Source: Mimachlamys varia (Eukaryota > Mollusca > Bivalvia > Pectinida > Pectinidae). Taken from it: DNA of 64,000 nt. A model generated the notes under the pieces. It saw nothing but the letters and a program-made list of their open reading frames with translations, did no database searches and had not been told where the DNA came from. Location: NCBI GenBank assembly GCA_947623455.1, contig OX392545.1:27107001-27171000 (forward strand). The letters run 5' to 3'. Of the stretch, positions 37,430 to 48,290 are shown in pieces. A program made the translations under genes and the position numbers. Numbering within the stretch: position 1 is the first letter of the stretch; each line of letters begins with the position of its first letter.

Positions 37430-38915
37430 CAATATCTCCGTTCTATACAACAGATATGGACATGTTTTCAACGTCAGAAAATGTGGTCTTTCTTTGAATG
37501 ACGTCAATAAAATCTTTTGTAAAATCTCAGAAAGACAGTCATGTCTAATATACATCTGGTTGCCCATAATTGGATTGAGGATTCCGCTTTAAGCACGATG
37601 ACCTGCCTTTAGTTCCGCCCTTTGTACGAGTGTCAAATCTAATGTTATTGTTAGGACTTTACAAGTCTACTATCACCGGGCAATGAGATAATGCTATAAT
37701 GGGCGTCAGACGTTAACGACGATAACGTCAACGATTGTGTAAATGTTGTCATAAGTGGATTACGACGATAAGAAACAGAAAGTAGAAAAATGCAGATTGT
37801 GAGTGAATGACCGAAGGGCGAGAATGTGCGAGACTTGTCATCTGGCAAGGAATGCACGTGGCATGCCGGATTTTGTTGACAGGTTGTTTAATTGTTTATT
37901 TTGGTTTTTATCCTAAGCTATTCTAATTACCAAATAGTTTTCCTTTCCTTTGTCTTTTTTTAATCCGCTATACGTTTCGTTTCTTCCTCGGTGTATAATC
38001 TTCAATCTTCCTTCCTGCCGTCCGTTCTCGGTTATTCGAGTCTCGTTCTGTTTCCCTTTCTATATCAAATTAATCACACTTGCTGAAATGAAGGCCATTC
38101 AGCTATCAGTCTGCCTTCTGAAGAGACATTATCTTTATGTATAAGAACATTTCCCGCTGACTGGGTATGACTCCTTTTACCTTCAGCCGGAAAAGAAAAA
38201 CATAATTTTACAAACCGAACAGGTAACTTGTATACAGGGTTACGATCAATGATTTTTATTTCAGTCTACCAATAAATCCAAAAGCATATTTTGCTGCAGG
38301 CTTTGTCGAGTGTCGTATATCTCTATTCAGAGACTATCGGGAACGTCTCTCAAAACACCGACGTTCAAAATTTCCGGCTTTCGTCCGGTTTTTAATTAGC
38401 ATATACCGCCTTTGATCGTATCTCCAAAACACTTAAAACCAGACTACCAAGTAAATAGAACCGATGACAGAAGCTGTATAAGTAGATGATAAATTTGAAA
38501 ATAACATGCTACTTACGATATAAATGACAAGGTGATTGAAAACACATTTTAATGAAACATCACGCTTTCTATCTGGCTGTCACTTTTAACGTAAGTCTGG
38601 GTCGATCAAGTCACACGAATATATCTGCTAAACACATCAGGAATCGGCAAGATCCTTTAAAAATTTTATGTAAACTTTTATATTTCTTATTTTAGATAAA
38701 ATGAAAACGTGCATACATGTATTTCAATCATATGACATGGCAGAAATCTTATTGAATCTAGGAAATAGTGTCGAAAATGATGGGTTTTTTATTTTTTACA
38801 TTTAGCGAATTGGCACTAGGAATCACATGTGTGAGAAATGTCACCGTCATAACGAAATGACGGATTCGGTGAAGATGTTACTTACAGAGCTAATCGTATA
38901 CAGGATATGTGGGAT
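37430..38915. other. No gene recognised
   Basis: AT-rich sequence with a small GACGTTA / TAACGTC hairpin near 37708-37728. No bounded element was seen. Confidence 0.4.
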
Positions 38916-38923
38916 AGTGATTA

Positions 38924-38990
38924 CCCGAGGGTATATAACTCGGGGATTACCCGAGGGTATATAACTCGGGGATTACCCGAGGGTATATAA
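38924..38990 (+). repeat. 26-bp tandem repeat, three units
   Basis: Three copies of GATTACCCGAGGGTATATAA followed by CTCGGG; the third degrades to 'tgtgga'. CCCGAG and CTCGGG make each junction self-complementary. Confidence 0.85.
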
Positions 38991-39179
38991 TGTGGAAAAA
39001 ATATGGTATACAACAGGTATGCTACGAAGAATAAGCTTACTGTCAAAAGTACCAAGATAAAAATAAATATAAAACAATTAAAAAAAACCCCAGTCAAATG
39101 GGATAATACATGTACCTGGGCGAAGATGCGAGGAGTAAATATGAAATATATTATTTTATAGCAAATATTTAACAAGTCA

Positions 39180-39360
39180 TTCAAATCGCTCTTATTGGCC
39201 ATGGGATAATCGCACGGGGTCCTATTATGGGAGGTAACCGGAGTACCAAGAGTAAAACAATCGTGGTTGGGCAGGTGACCCAATAACTTTTCACCTCTGA
39301 TCGGGAATCGAACACCGGTCGCCTTGGTGCAAGGCAAGTGCGCACCACCATTGTAACACT
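39180..39360 (-). mobile_element. tRNA-derived SINE
   Basis: On the minus strand, TGGTGGTGCGCACTTG (A-box-like) is followed by TGTTCGATTCC (B-box-like, one mismatch to consensus), then a body containing GGTACTCCGGTTACCTCCC, a domain also seen in the 34.6-kb fragment. The tail runs AT-rich toward about 39120. It is not a functional tRNA: no acceptor stem can be formed. Confidence 0.55.
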
Positions 39361-39510
39361 GTAAAGAACGATAGATATCCAGAGGTCAGGGTGTGACACT
39401 TTGTCATCGGGAGAGGTTACGCAATTTACAAAATGTAGGCGACGTGTTAAAAGAGGAATATGCCACAAATCAATGTTTTTGAACTTATTCATCGGGTTTG
39501 TATATAGAAA

Positions 39511-39785
39511 GAATCAGAGAAAACCAAAGCGTCAACAAAACCATAATCCGAACTCAAAATCGATTGAACTAGAGAAAAAAATAGGAACAAATGAAATATC
39601 TAAATGGAGATCTTTGTACAAGTGCAAGAAAATAAGACCACGTGTTCCGGAAGATTTTGCCTCCTTTGCTTTATCGACGACACCCGCCATGTAAATCTTT
39701 GTCTTATCCAAGTAAGCATCAATCCTCAAAATGAGAACCGAGTAGCATTGTCAATGACAACAAGTAAGCACACTAATAAGCAACA
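39511..39785 (+). repeat. Dispersed repeat copy (empty-site partner of 43488-44010)
   Basis: About 275 bp is homologous to 43488-44010, sharing 'gcgt(c/t)aacaaaa(c/t)cataatcc', 'aaatcgatt', 'gtgttccggaag', 'cgacacccgccatgt' and 'caagtaagcacactaat'. At 'aataagaccacgtgttcc' it lacks the 270-bp insertion found in the other copy. Confidence 0.75.
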
Positions 39786-39876
39786 AGACACAGCAAGTAC
39801 GCACACTAATATACATATGGAATGTAGATATGTCTAAGCGGCACAACCAATTTAGTGTTTATGTATTATGTTTCTA

Positions 39877-40011
39877 CACAGTTTCTGTCAGTATATAAAA
39901 AGTCTTTTTTTTATATGGAGCCGCGGCCCATTACAGAATGTACTGCTATGGGAGGCTCATTTCACGCATATATATGTTTATTATTTACTGACAGAAACTC
40001 AAGCAACTGTG
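39877..40011. mobile_element. CACAGTTG-family MITE, copy 4
   Basis: A 135-bp copy with a shortened left end (CACAGTTTCTGTCAG) and an intact right end (...ACTCAAGCAACTGTG). The flanks GTTTCTA (39870-39876) and GTTTCCA (40012-40018) are a 7-bp duplication with one change. Confidence 0.75.
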
Positions 40012-40309
40012 GTTTCCATGACTACAGTACTGTAGTAATCACCTTCATTGGACACATATTTGATGCGCAGTAGAGGGCGTGTTTTAAATCGAAATGAGGG
40101 GGTCACATCTCTCGTATATCTATAGATATTTGTCGGTTTTATTACTTTCATTTTTGAACATAATGAAGCTATACAGATTTAACTCTGAATCGACGTAAAC
40201 TCATATTTCCAAATTTACCGTGCCTCATTTGCATAAAGTTTTTTCAATCACATATCTGATGAAGGTGGCACAATGTTATTCCCGTGGACAGTTCATGCAA
40301 AACACTTAA

Positions 40310-40665
40310 ATGATTGTGCTAGATGAACCCGGAAGTGACGTATATACATATGTATACTGACATATACGGGTACAACAAAAACATATGCAATTTGATATAT
40401 ATTTTGTAAATTTTATCCTGCAGTCAATTTTGAGAGTGTCATTTTCATTCATCTAATTTTCTAATTTGCGGTCAAATGTATATATCACCATTTACGTTTT
40501 ACGGGAGAAGACAAATTATAAGTTGTTTAACTTGTGTCTGATGTCATTTGTATATTTGCAAATAAAGTTTGTTTAAATCAAATCAGATGATTGTGCTAGA
40601 TGAACCTTTCTAAAATGACCCGGAAGTGACGTACATACTTTCGGGTACAAACTGAGCATGCACTA
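40310..40665 (+). repeat. Direct repeat pair flanking a retroposon-like 3' end
   Basis: ATGATTGTGCTAGATGAACC occurs at 40310-40329 and again at 40587-40606. In both copies it is followed by CCGGAAGTGACGTA and 'cgggtacaa' with small indels, so the repeat exceeds a target-site duplication. Between them, 40500-40586 resembles the 3' end of the 61497-62044 retroposon family, with 'aataaagtttgtttaaatcaaat'. Confidence 0.6.
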
Positions 40666-41554
40666 CTGTTAATGAAATCGGGGCAAGTGGAGTGGGAGTG
40701 GGTGGTGTGGATGGAGTGTTAGGATGTGGAAGGGGCTTTCATACAAAAAAGATCCAGTTCAGAATCCACAGCGTTATTTAGGATTGTTTCTCTCGTTTAC
40801 CGAAAGCCAACGATACCTGCAATGAACGATTTCCCTAACAATCCAAAAACAAAGTAAACTTGATATTAACGCTTCCGATATGTTTTTGAGTCCGAAAGGT
40901 CCGAAGAACGCGATTCCTGCTTCAATGTTCTCAGGCTGTGTACTAGTAACATTGGAGATCGTGGTGGATTTGGTTTCAGTCAGATTACATTAAAAGCTAT
41001 ATCACATAACATGGACTACGAAGAGACGTGCGTGGGTTGTAAAATCGATAGTTTAGATCAAATAAAAGAAAATCTCCGGACTTGTGAAGTTGACCCTTGT
41101 TGACCTGTAGGTAGGTTACGTGAGCGAACACCGGAATTACACATTAAAACGAAACACGAACATACACCATGTTCAAACAAACAGGTAGAATTGCGTAAGG
41201 ATATTTTTTTCTTCTAGTAATTTAAAAATTTTAAATTCAACTTGGATTCTTGAAAACATGTGAGATAAATTACCATCAGGCTAGAAAACAGATTTTGTAT
41301 TGGAGTGAAACGGATTACATAAACATCCGCTTAAGATTTTAAAACAAAAATCTATAAACATTGGCTATTCGGTAAATCCTATAGATTAGCACATGCTTCA
41401 AAATATCCCGTTAGACCACGGGAAACAGCGAGCTGCTGTCAATTTGTCATCATACTTGGATTTTTAGTTTATCCTTAAAGATCAATCGAAAGTTTAGTGT
41501 TACAATGAAATATATTTCACTCAGACATTCTTTTATGACAACTAGTATAATTGG

Positions 41555-41587
41555 TATATATAAGGGGATATAGCGTCAAGTACTTGT
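41555..41587 (+). promoter_or_regulatory. TATA box of the candidate 41.6-kb gene
   Basis: TATATATAAGGGG (41555-41567) lies about 40 nt upstream of a signal-peptide-like start codon, placing the expected transcription start near 41585-41590 and leaving a leader of about 12 nt. Confidence 0.4.
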
Positions 41588-41647
41588 ATACGTATGTGAT
41601 GATACTAAAACGGATTGCTGTGATATGTATGATTGTAGCTACGTTGG
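41587..41647 (+). CDS. Candidate first exon of a secreted-peptide gene (signal peptide)
   Basis: The ATG at 41599 encodes MILKRIAVICMIVATL and the first base of a split codon, then meets a donor G|GTAAAT at 41648. The peptide has the exact form of a signal sequence: one short basic patch (Lys-Arg) and an uninterrupted hydrophobic core. A TATA box lies at the right distance upstream. A minimal ATG-TGA uORF precedes the start by five nt. Signal-peptide exons ending in phase 1 are common in secreted animal proteins (known). The downstream partner is uncertain; frames compatible in phase begin at 53261 and 49184. What the mature product does is unknown. Confidence 0.4.
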
Positions 41648-42256
41648 GTAAATATACCTGTCAATTATTCCATTGTGGCAAGTTCCAATAACCAGACAAC
41701 ATAGCGATCTTGTAGGAAGTTCAAAATTTCCTGGTCGCCGCCATTTTGAAAATGTTCACCCTATACAATGTAGATTTTCGGAGATTCAATTTGTGTTCAG
41801 TTGAAATGTTTATCATTTTTTTAACAAGTCAACGATAAATTAATAATGATAATAATAAAACAATAACAACATTGACAAAAAGGTTCCGGATTCAAAAGGA
41901 GGAAAACCAAGTTTAGAGTATTGCCATTGGCTTCCTATTGGTGCTAATGATACGTTTCCTCACCACACCAACAGAGACAAATAGTCGTCTGAAATGATTA
42001 TGAGACAAGCTATTCTAAAATATGAAAGCATGAAGATTTACACTTTCTCTTACCCTGGACCGGGATATCCACTGGTGTAACGGTGTGGGATTTCTTTATT
42101 CACCCTCTGGTTGAGACAGCTACACGTTTTTTGCACGTTCTTAACAGTTTATTACGTCAAAGTACAAAGTAAAAATATCATGACGTCACGTCGACCATTC
42201 AATTACACCAACATTGTCTTACATTGATGTAACGTCAATATTTAACATATATGAGC

Positions 42257-42415
42257 AGGGACGTATATGTGAGACATATACGTCCCTAATATGAGGTTTA
42301 ACAGGGTTACAGGAGATCTCAACCCTCAGAGTAAGATTCTTAAGCTACCAAACACTCGGCCAACTTAGTGTTTGACAACTTAAGAATCTTATTCATTGGG
42401 TTGTGATTCCCCTGT
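42257..42415. repeat. Two adjacent inverted repeats
   Basis: The first is a perfect hairpin: AGGGACGTATATGT, a 3-nt loop GAG, ACATATACGTCCCT (42257-42287). The second has arms of about 48 bp (42309-42356 and 42367-42415) sharing 'taagattcttaag' and 'caaacact', with a 10-nt loop. Together they look like a small fold-back element. Confidence 0.65.
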
Positions 42416-43487
42416 CTCACTCCCCAGGGAGTGAACTAGTATTTTAGTCTCTCTGCTTCAAAGTACTTGCTGGTACCACTCCTGTAACTGCTACTGTGGC
42501 GATGCAACAACACTTTTCATTGGATAACATCAATAGAAACGAGGCATCACGTCACAAAAGTTCTGCACGTGTAAACATACAGCCTCATTTTGATATTAAT
42601 TCAGTGATATAGGTCATGTGTTACCTTTTAAACGATTAGTAAACACGGTTGCAAATTCAATTAACTCAGCATGTATGTATACTATAAAAACTGTATGTAG
42701 ACTATGTATATTATGCTGAACAACTGTACTTGCCTATATGCTGATCGTTGATCAATGTTAACACTTAATATCGGGCAAATTGTCAAACCACATGAAAGTA
42801 AATAAATCAGAAAGAAAAGGATGTCTGTTTTACAAAATTATTAAATTTTCTAGAGTATCTTTTCAGACTTCACATACAATGTAGCGTTATCTTGTTCAGA
42901 CTTGGTTCTGTACATAAGAGCAGTTTGTATTCCAATCTCGCCATAAATCTGATAAATTGGCCGTGAACATGCTGCTTTGAACTCGGGCCCAGTTTAAATT
43001 TTCACTAATTGGGCACCTGTTCGGATAAGAAGAGGTTTTTAAAGCAGGTAGCTCTTTCATTCCAAGGTAATTAAATAAAATTGCGGTTAAAGAATCAACA
43101 ACTACAGTCACAAATAGCTATTTCATTTACGGTATCTCGCAGTTTAATAAAACAGCAATGCTGAGGTGATTTAGCTTGGTCTGCATGTATATTTACATAG
43201 TATGTTATATCTAGTATAGCCATTTTACCTGATACTAATCTGAAGTTTTCAACAGTATCGAAAAATTTAATACAAATGCGCCTGTTTGATAGATAGCATA
43301 TATCTTTAGATTCGGTGTATACCAGTGGTATCAGGAACGAGACGACGGCAGAGACATGAAACGGTTCTGACGTCACCAATAACCCTTTCTGAAATATAGG
43401 CTAACTTACATATACCAACAGGCGGCGTTATCGATAAAATATAAGGAGTGAAAGTCATCTGTTTAAACTTTCAAATAAATACTCAAA

Positions 43488-44010
43488 TAAGAGAATACCG
43501 AAGCGTTAACAAAATCATAATCCAAACTCAAAATCGATTAAACCAGGGGCAAAATATGAAAAAAGGAAAGATTTAACCCTTGTGAAAGTACAAGAGAATA
43601 AGACCTGGGCCCGTATTCATGAAACGGTTCTCATGCTCAAGCATGGACTATGTGCTCAAGTTTGATTTCTTATTCCGGCTTTAATTTATTCAAAAAATCT
43701 GATTTTGTCAAAGTTTTGAAAAAACTTGAAAAGACATTAAGTCGAAAGCTGTCATCAACATTAACAATGATGTTTTTACTCTTTGACAAGATTAAGGCGA
43801 GTTTTAAGAAAGCTGGCCTGAGCACAGAATCCATGCTTGAGCATGAGAACGGTTTCATGAATACGAGCCCAGGTGTTCCGGAAGAGTAAGCGTCTTCTGC
43901 TTCATCAACGACACCCGCCATGTTAATCTTTGTCACATCCAAGTAAACATCAAGTCCTCAAAATGAGAACCAAGTCATCATTGTTAATCACAACAAGTAA
44001 GCACACTAAT
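43488..44010 (+). repeat. Dispersed repeat copy containing a nested insertion
   Basis: The homologue of 39511-39785. The two halves (43488-43605 and 43872-44010) match that copy on either side of a 270-bp inverted-repeat insertion. Confidence 0.75.
43603..43874. mobile_element. Inverted-repeat element nested in the 43.5-kb repeat
   Basis: Ends are ACCTGGGCCCGTATTCATGA and TCATGAATACGAGCCCAGGT; arms of about 45 bp continue through GGTTCTCATGCTCAAGCATG. A 79-codon frame fills the centre but I recognise no domain. The uninserted sequence is visible at about 39635-39645. Confidence 0.75.
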
Positions 44011-44153
44011 GATCATACTCAAAAACGTTCATCTTCATATGGAAAATTGATATGAAAGGTCAGCTGTTACATCCATACTGCATGAAGCCCGCATATATTT
44101 ACATGTTTACTATAGAACAATAGCTTAATTTCATTCAATTTTTTTTCAAATTA

Positions 44154-44405
44154 ATAGTTTATTACCTGCATCTGTTTTGGTGTTGTCATTTAAACGACAT
44201 TGGCGGAACAGCCCAGCTTGAATTAAATTAACGCCAGTGATAATAATTATTCATTTGAGCGTTTGACGCAAGGGCATTATCCATAGTTTATTACCTGCGT
44301 TTGTATATGTATCGTCATTTTAGCGACATTGGCGGAACAGTATAGCTTGAATAAAATTGGCACCAATGATAATAATTAGTCATTTGAGCGTTTGACGCAA
44401 GGACA
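44154..44405 (+). repeat. 129-bp tandem duplication
   Basis: Two units begin ATAGTTTATTACCTGC (44154 and 44283) and end 'catttgagcgtttgacgcaagg'. About 15% differences and small indels indicate some age. Confidence 0.85.
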
Positions 44406-44512
44406 ATCTCTATGTTATTCGAAGCGGCGCGACAAGACTTCCATTGAACAAACTTGATATATGACGTCATAATTAAACCACGTGCTACGTCACGAGAACC
44501 ATTGCTTTCATT

Positions 44513-44673
44513 TAAGCAATGAATGTTTTAGCAAATGTTGTTACAGTCCTATAACACACATTGCTATTGATGACAAAATAAATAAAGCCCGATAGGGCTT
44601 TATGTAAGTTTGTCAGCAATAGCAATGTGTGTTATAGGACTGTAACAATATTTGCTTAAATGTTCATTACTTA
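44513..44673. mobile_element. Long hairpin (65-bp arms) with a nested hairpin
   Basis: The arms (44513-44577 and 44609-44673) differ at only a few positions and contain GTTACAGTCCTATAACACAC. The loop itself holds ATAAAGCCC-GATA-GGGCTTTAT. It is probably a fold-back MITE; no target duplication was identified. Confidence 0.75.
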
Positions 44674-44762
44674 TATTTACATTTTGATAGAATTATTGTG
44701 CTTTATTTAGTTTCTTCTGACCGATTTTGATCAGCAAATCAAGTGAAGACAACAATGAAATC

Positions 44763-44798
44763 CATGACGTCACAATAGAGATTGATGACGTCACAATA
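44763..44798. promoter_or_regulatory. Paired TGACGTCACAATA sites
   Basis: Two identical palindromic CREs (TGACGTCA) lie 22 bp apart, with a third at 44462-44469. They could bind CREB/ATF. There is no TATA box or convincing frame nearby. Confidence 0.3.
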
Positions 44799-44880
44799 CC
44801 AACTGCTGTTATAGTCTGAGGCACTGGGTGTTATAGGCGTATGACAGCAACTGCCTCTTAGCATTGTGTCAATGGAAAAT

Positions 44881-45031
44881 TGCAGAGCAAATGTAAATAT
44901 ACTTTTATGAAAGGCATTTTTGCTGGTAATCTTCATATAGTGGGTTGCAGCGCAAATGTAAATATACTTTTATGAAAGGCATTTTGCTGGTAATGTTCAT
45001 ATAGTGGGTTGCAGCACAAATGTAAATATAT
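44881..45031 (+). repeat. 65-bp tandem repeat, 2.3 units
   Basis: 'gcag(a/c)gcaaatgtaaata' starts units at 44882, 44947 and 45011; the last is partial. Confidence 0.85.
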
Positions 45032-45103
45032 GCAAATGAATGTCAACAGACTAGACATTTCGATATCGGTGCTTCCTAAAACATAGAGGTTACAAAACGA
45101 GTG

Positions 45104-45213
45104 TTTGTTGGATATGGAATTTATTTCACTCTCGTTGTTTTTTTTGTTTTTTTTTTAATAAAAGATTTAGCGAGTGGCTTTTGTAACTTTTAAAAAATAA
45201 TTAACGACAGTGA
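45104..45213. mobile_element. Degraded relative of the 27.9-kb fold-back element
   Basis: Shares 'atatggaatttattt(c/t)ac', 'tttagcgag' and CTTTTAAAAAATAATTAACG with 27891-28038. The right end is missing. Confidence 0.55.
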
Positions 45214-45232
45214 CGTCATATATGTACAGGTC

Positions 45233-45394
45233 ATGGCGGCTTACTTAAAAAGTTGTCGGTACGCTCACCATGCGACGGTGAAAGAATCGTTAGATGAAAC
45301 GAAACTAGCATGTAATGGTGGATTAATATCTAAATTCATCAGAAATGTCGGTGTTAAGTCTAAGAATTGCACGACAGCCTCACACAACAAATAA
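45233..45394 (+). CDS. Small hypothetical 53-residue frame
   Basis: ATGGCGGCT has a strong initiation context (G at +4) and lies 26 nt after a palindromic TGACGTCA. The frame (MAAYLKSCRYAHHATVKESL...) runs 53 codons to TAA, with a mixed, gene-like composition, four Cys and several Lys/Arg. Local GC is higher than in the flanks. I recognise no family. It may be a first exon, a small protein, or chance; it sits between two mobile-element remnants (45104-45213 and 45443-45522). Confidence 0.25.
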   Translation: MAAYLKSCRYAHHATVKESLDETKLACNGGLISKFIRNVGVKSKNCTTASHNK

Positions 45395-45442
45395 GTTATG
45401 TGCATTGTTTACAAATAGTTGTGAAATGACGTTGGAATACTT

Positions 45443-45522
45443 CCATTACATTCTGCAATGGGCCGCAGCTCCATGTATATAGACATTTTTTTTATATACT
45501 GACAGAAACTCAAGCAACTGTG
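45443..45522. mobile_element. CACAGTTG-family MITE, copy 5 (right half)
   Basis: Retains 'ccattaca...gggccgcagctccat', the T-rich stretch and the right end ACTCAAGCAACTGTG. The left terminal repeat is missing. Confidence 0.7.
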
Positions 45523-46019
45523 CGCCAACTATGCCTTCAGTATAGGTATAGGTTTATGTAGTACGAAAACACATTCCACTTCCCAACAGTTCACGACGCT
45601 GATAGTTCATCAGTTCATAACTATAATTTATGGTTTTTATAGTTACAGGAAAGTACAAGATAGTGTTCAGCTTTGCTTCTTTTGGTGTATCGGTAACGTT
45701 TCTTTTGTTATTTTTAAAGTGTTTAGTGAAATTTAAAGATGGTTTCCACAAAATGAACGGCAACATATACTCTTCCTTGAAAGAAAAAAAATTGTCGATT
45801 ATGCAAATAATTCTAAAGACCCGAAGATAATATTACACGTGAAAAGAAATTATCATTTTTGTCTTTTTGAAACAATTCACTCAACTGCCGATCCAGAAAG
45901 CGAGGCATAGGTCAGTCTCGCCAGAACGAGATTTGTATCTGTCGGTCCGAGATTTGTATCTGTATTCAGTTGATTGTTACGTTTGCATAAAAAGAATGTG
46001 TGACACAATGTCTGAATTA

Positions 46020-46345
46020 TTACGAAGTAAACATCTGTCGAACATCCCCCGAGCACAGAAAAACATGGCTGCCGATGTCTTTTCACTCGTTATCGCATGT
46101 AATCGACCGTAAACGATCGCCATTGTTTGGGACATCTCGTCACAATGAATGCGCGAGAATTGAAGTGTTTGTTGCTTTATCGCGCACGACATCAGCGGTT
46201 TATAATATGGCGGTCCCTTTCTTAACACCGGAAGGTAGATATGCGATAAAAGATTACATTGTAAAGGAGATACAATGTTATGTTTTTTTTCAACTGATGA
46301 ACCTTCAGATGAATTTGTGAATGAATGTCGCGGGCAGGCTTTCTC
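46020..46345. other. CpG-rich island-like segment with open frames on both strands
   Basis: CpG dinucleotides are much denser here than around it (for example 'tcgcgcacgacatcagcgg', 'gtcgcgggcag'). Frames of 106 codons (plus, 46000-46320) and 141 codons (minus, 45977-46402) overlap. The plus frame contains ATGGCGGTCCC opening MAVPFLTPEGRYAIKDYIVKE, which reads gene-like. No family was recognised. Confidence 0.3.
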
Positions 46346-46665
46346 GGGCTTAGGCAATCGGCAAGTTACAAAATGTTGACTGTGTTTTCGCTTAGTGTTC
46401 ATTTGTTAAGGAAGTAGCTCTTTAAGTCAATAAAGAGATATGGTCCGAAAAAAAGACAATTGTGGTCAAGTTAGTTTATTAGATTGCTTAAGATTTTAAC
46501 CTTTACTAGGAATAAATAATATTCCTTCAGTATTCAACTGACTGATTCTAACATTTGGCAAATGAAAGAGACTGTGTTCTTTTCTATTTGTTTTGTTGGG
46601 GAGGGGGGGATTGCAATGACTTTCAATTATTTTACCTTTCCTTAAGTATCCATTGCCTTTGTGTT

Positions 46666-47003
46666 AGCGGTGTCTTCCTCAGCATTCAATCGTCAGCTGG
46701 AAACGTGAAACCTGTCACACAAACCAACTCGATATTCGTCTTTATATCAGCGGTGTCTTCCTCAGCATTCAATCGTCAGCTGGAAACGTGAAACCTGTCA
46801 CACAAACCAACTCGACATTTGTCTTTATATCAGCGGTGTCTTCCTCATAATTCATTCAATCGTCAGCTGGAAACGTAAAACCTGTCACACAAACCAACTC
46901 GACATTTGTCTTTATATCAGCGGTGTCTTCCTCATAATTCATTCAATCGTCAGCTGGAAACGTAAAACCTGTCAAACAAACCAACTCGACATTCGTCTTT
47001 ACA
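46666..47003 (+). repeat. 83-87-bp tandem repeat, four units
   Basis: Units start AGCGGTGTCTTCCTCA at 46666, 46749, 46832 and 46919. The third and fourth carry a short insertion (CATAATTCATTCAATC). Confidence 0.9.
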
Positions 47004-47004
47004 A

Positions 47005-48290
47005 GACTTATAGCTGAAGGTTGCGATATATTCAATCTTGAACATATCGAACCTTTTAGTCTGTATCCTACTGTATATGTTCTGGTTATATGACTGATTT
47101 GGGATTAGTTTACGGAAAATCCCGAAGGTTATCGATTGGTCATATGATGAGGTTCTCACAATTTACGGACTGCGTTCGGGTCTCTTTGTTTAAAGTCTGC
47201 TATCTGATATCACATATTACATTATAAAAAAAAATCCTTCATCGTCAGATGTGCAGACATCGTGTTTCAGAAAAAAAGGATAATATTACGTCAGTGTTTA
47301 CCTGCGATTCCATGGCGCCTTTTTGAAATAAAATCGCTAATCGTTGAAGCTCATAGTACACTGTGGTTTTACAGGTAAAAATCAAAATATATCGTTTCAA
47401 AGGTAAACACACGACGGGCCCTTCATGTCGCCTTCAAAGCCTAAACACTCCTTCTCGTTCATTCTAACTGTCCTATTAAATGTCAATAATTTACTCGCCA
47501 TGCAAAAAAAAAACCATCAAGACAATATGATCAAAAACATTTTAAACGTCTTTTTGAAAAATGAAGTATGTGGTATCACCCTCAAAGTATAGCGCGTTGC
47601 AATCAAATAAATGAAGAAAGGATTAACTCTGTGTCGGCCGCTCGTTTTGTTCGTGATTTTAAAAAGTTTTAAACATTTACAATTACGTTTTTATCAAACG
47701 TATCTTTTTAGGACAAGTATGATAACGTTTAGAGTTCACTCTCTTTATAATGACAAGTGTTTAATCTAAAAAAACCATTTAAGACGAAAAAGAAGGATTC
47801 AACTTGTCAAGCGATACTCAGATTTTGTGATAAGCTTTATGTTCACTGCTTATACATTATTTTCACTTGCATTTTGAAACCACTGAAAACTAATGAAGAC
47901 CATGGTTGAGATATACTTGTTTTTATGCATATTATTTTGCAATAATCGTTAATTATAAAAGCAAGGATGTAATATTTACGTTTAAAGAAGGTTCAAAATC
48001 TTTTTTTAAGATGAATTTGTATCAGAAATGAAAATTAAACCAGAAAAAAAAAGAAGAAAATTCGAAGTCGTTTTCAAGATATCTGGAATTAACACAGCTC
48101 GCGTATCTGGACCTGGGACGTATATGTCCTGCCTGAAGAAACCTTTAGATTTTTAAAAAATGGGCAATTCCCCTTTTAACCGAAAGTGACGTATGTAGAG
48201 CAACATACATAATGTACACAGGTACGCGAGACACAGGTGACTCAGGTGTGTATGGCTTCTATGAAACTAAATGAAAGACAACATGGACAG
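47005..48290. other. No gene recognised
   Basis: Low-complexity A/T runs. GGGACGTATATGTCC at about 48116 echoes the hairpin at 42257-42287. Confidence 0.4.

Noticed and set aside
40310..40606. 20-bp target-site duplication of a retroposon
   Set aside because: Homology continues beyond the 20 bp on the right of both copies, so it is a larger direct repeat.
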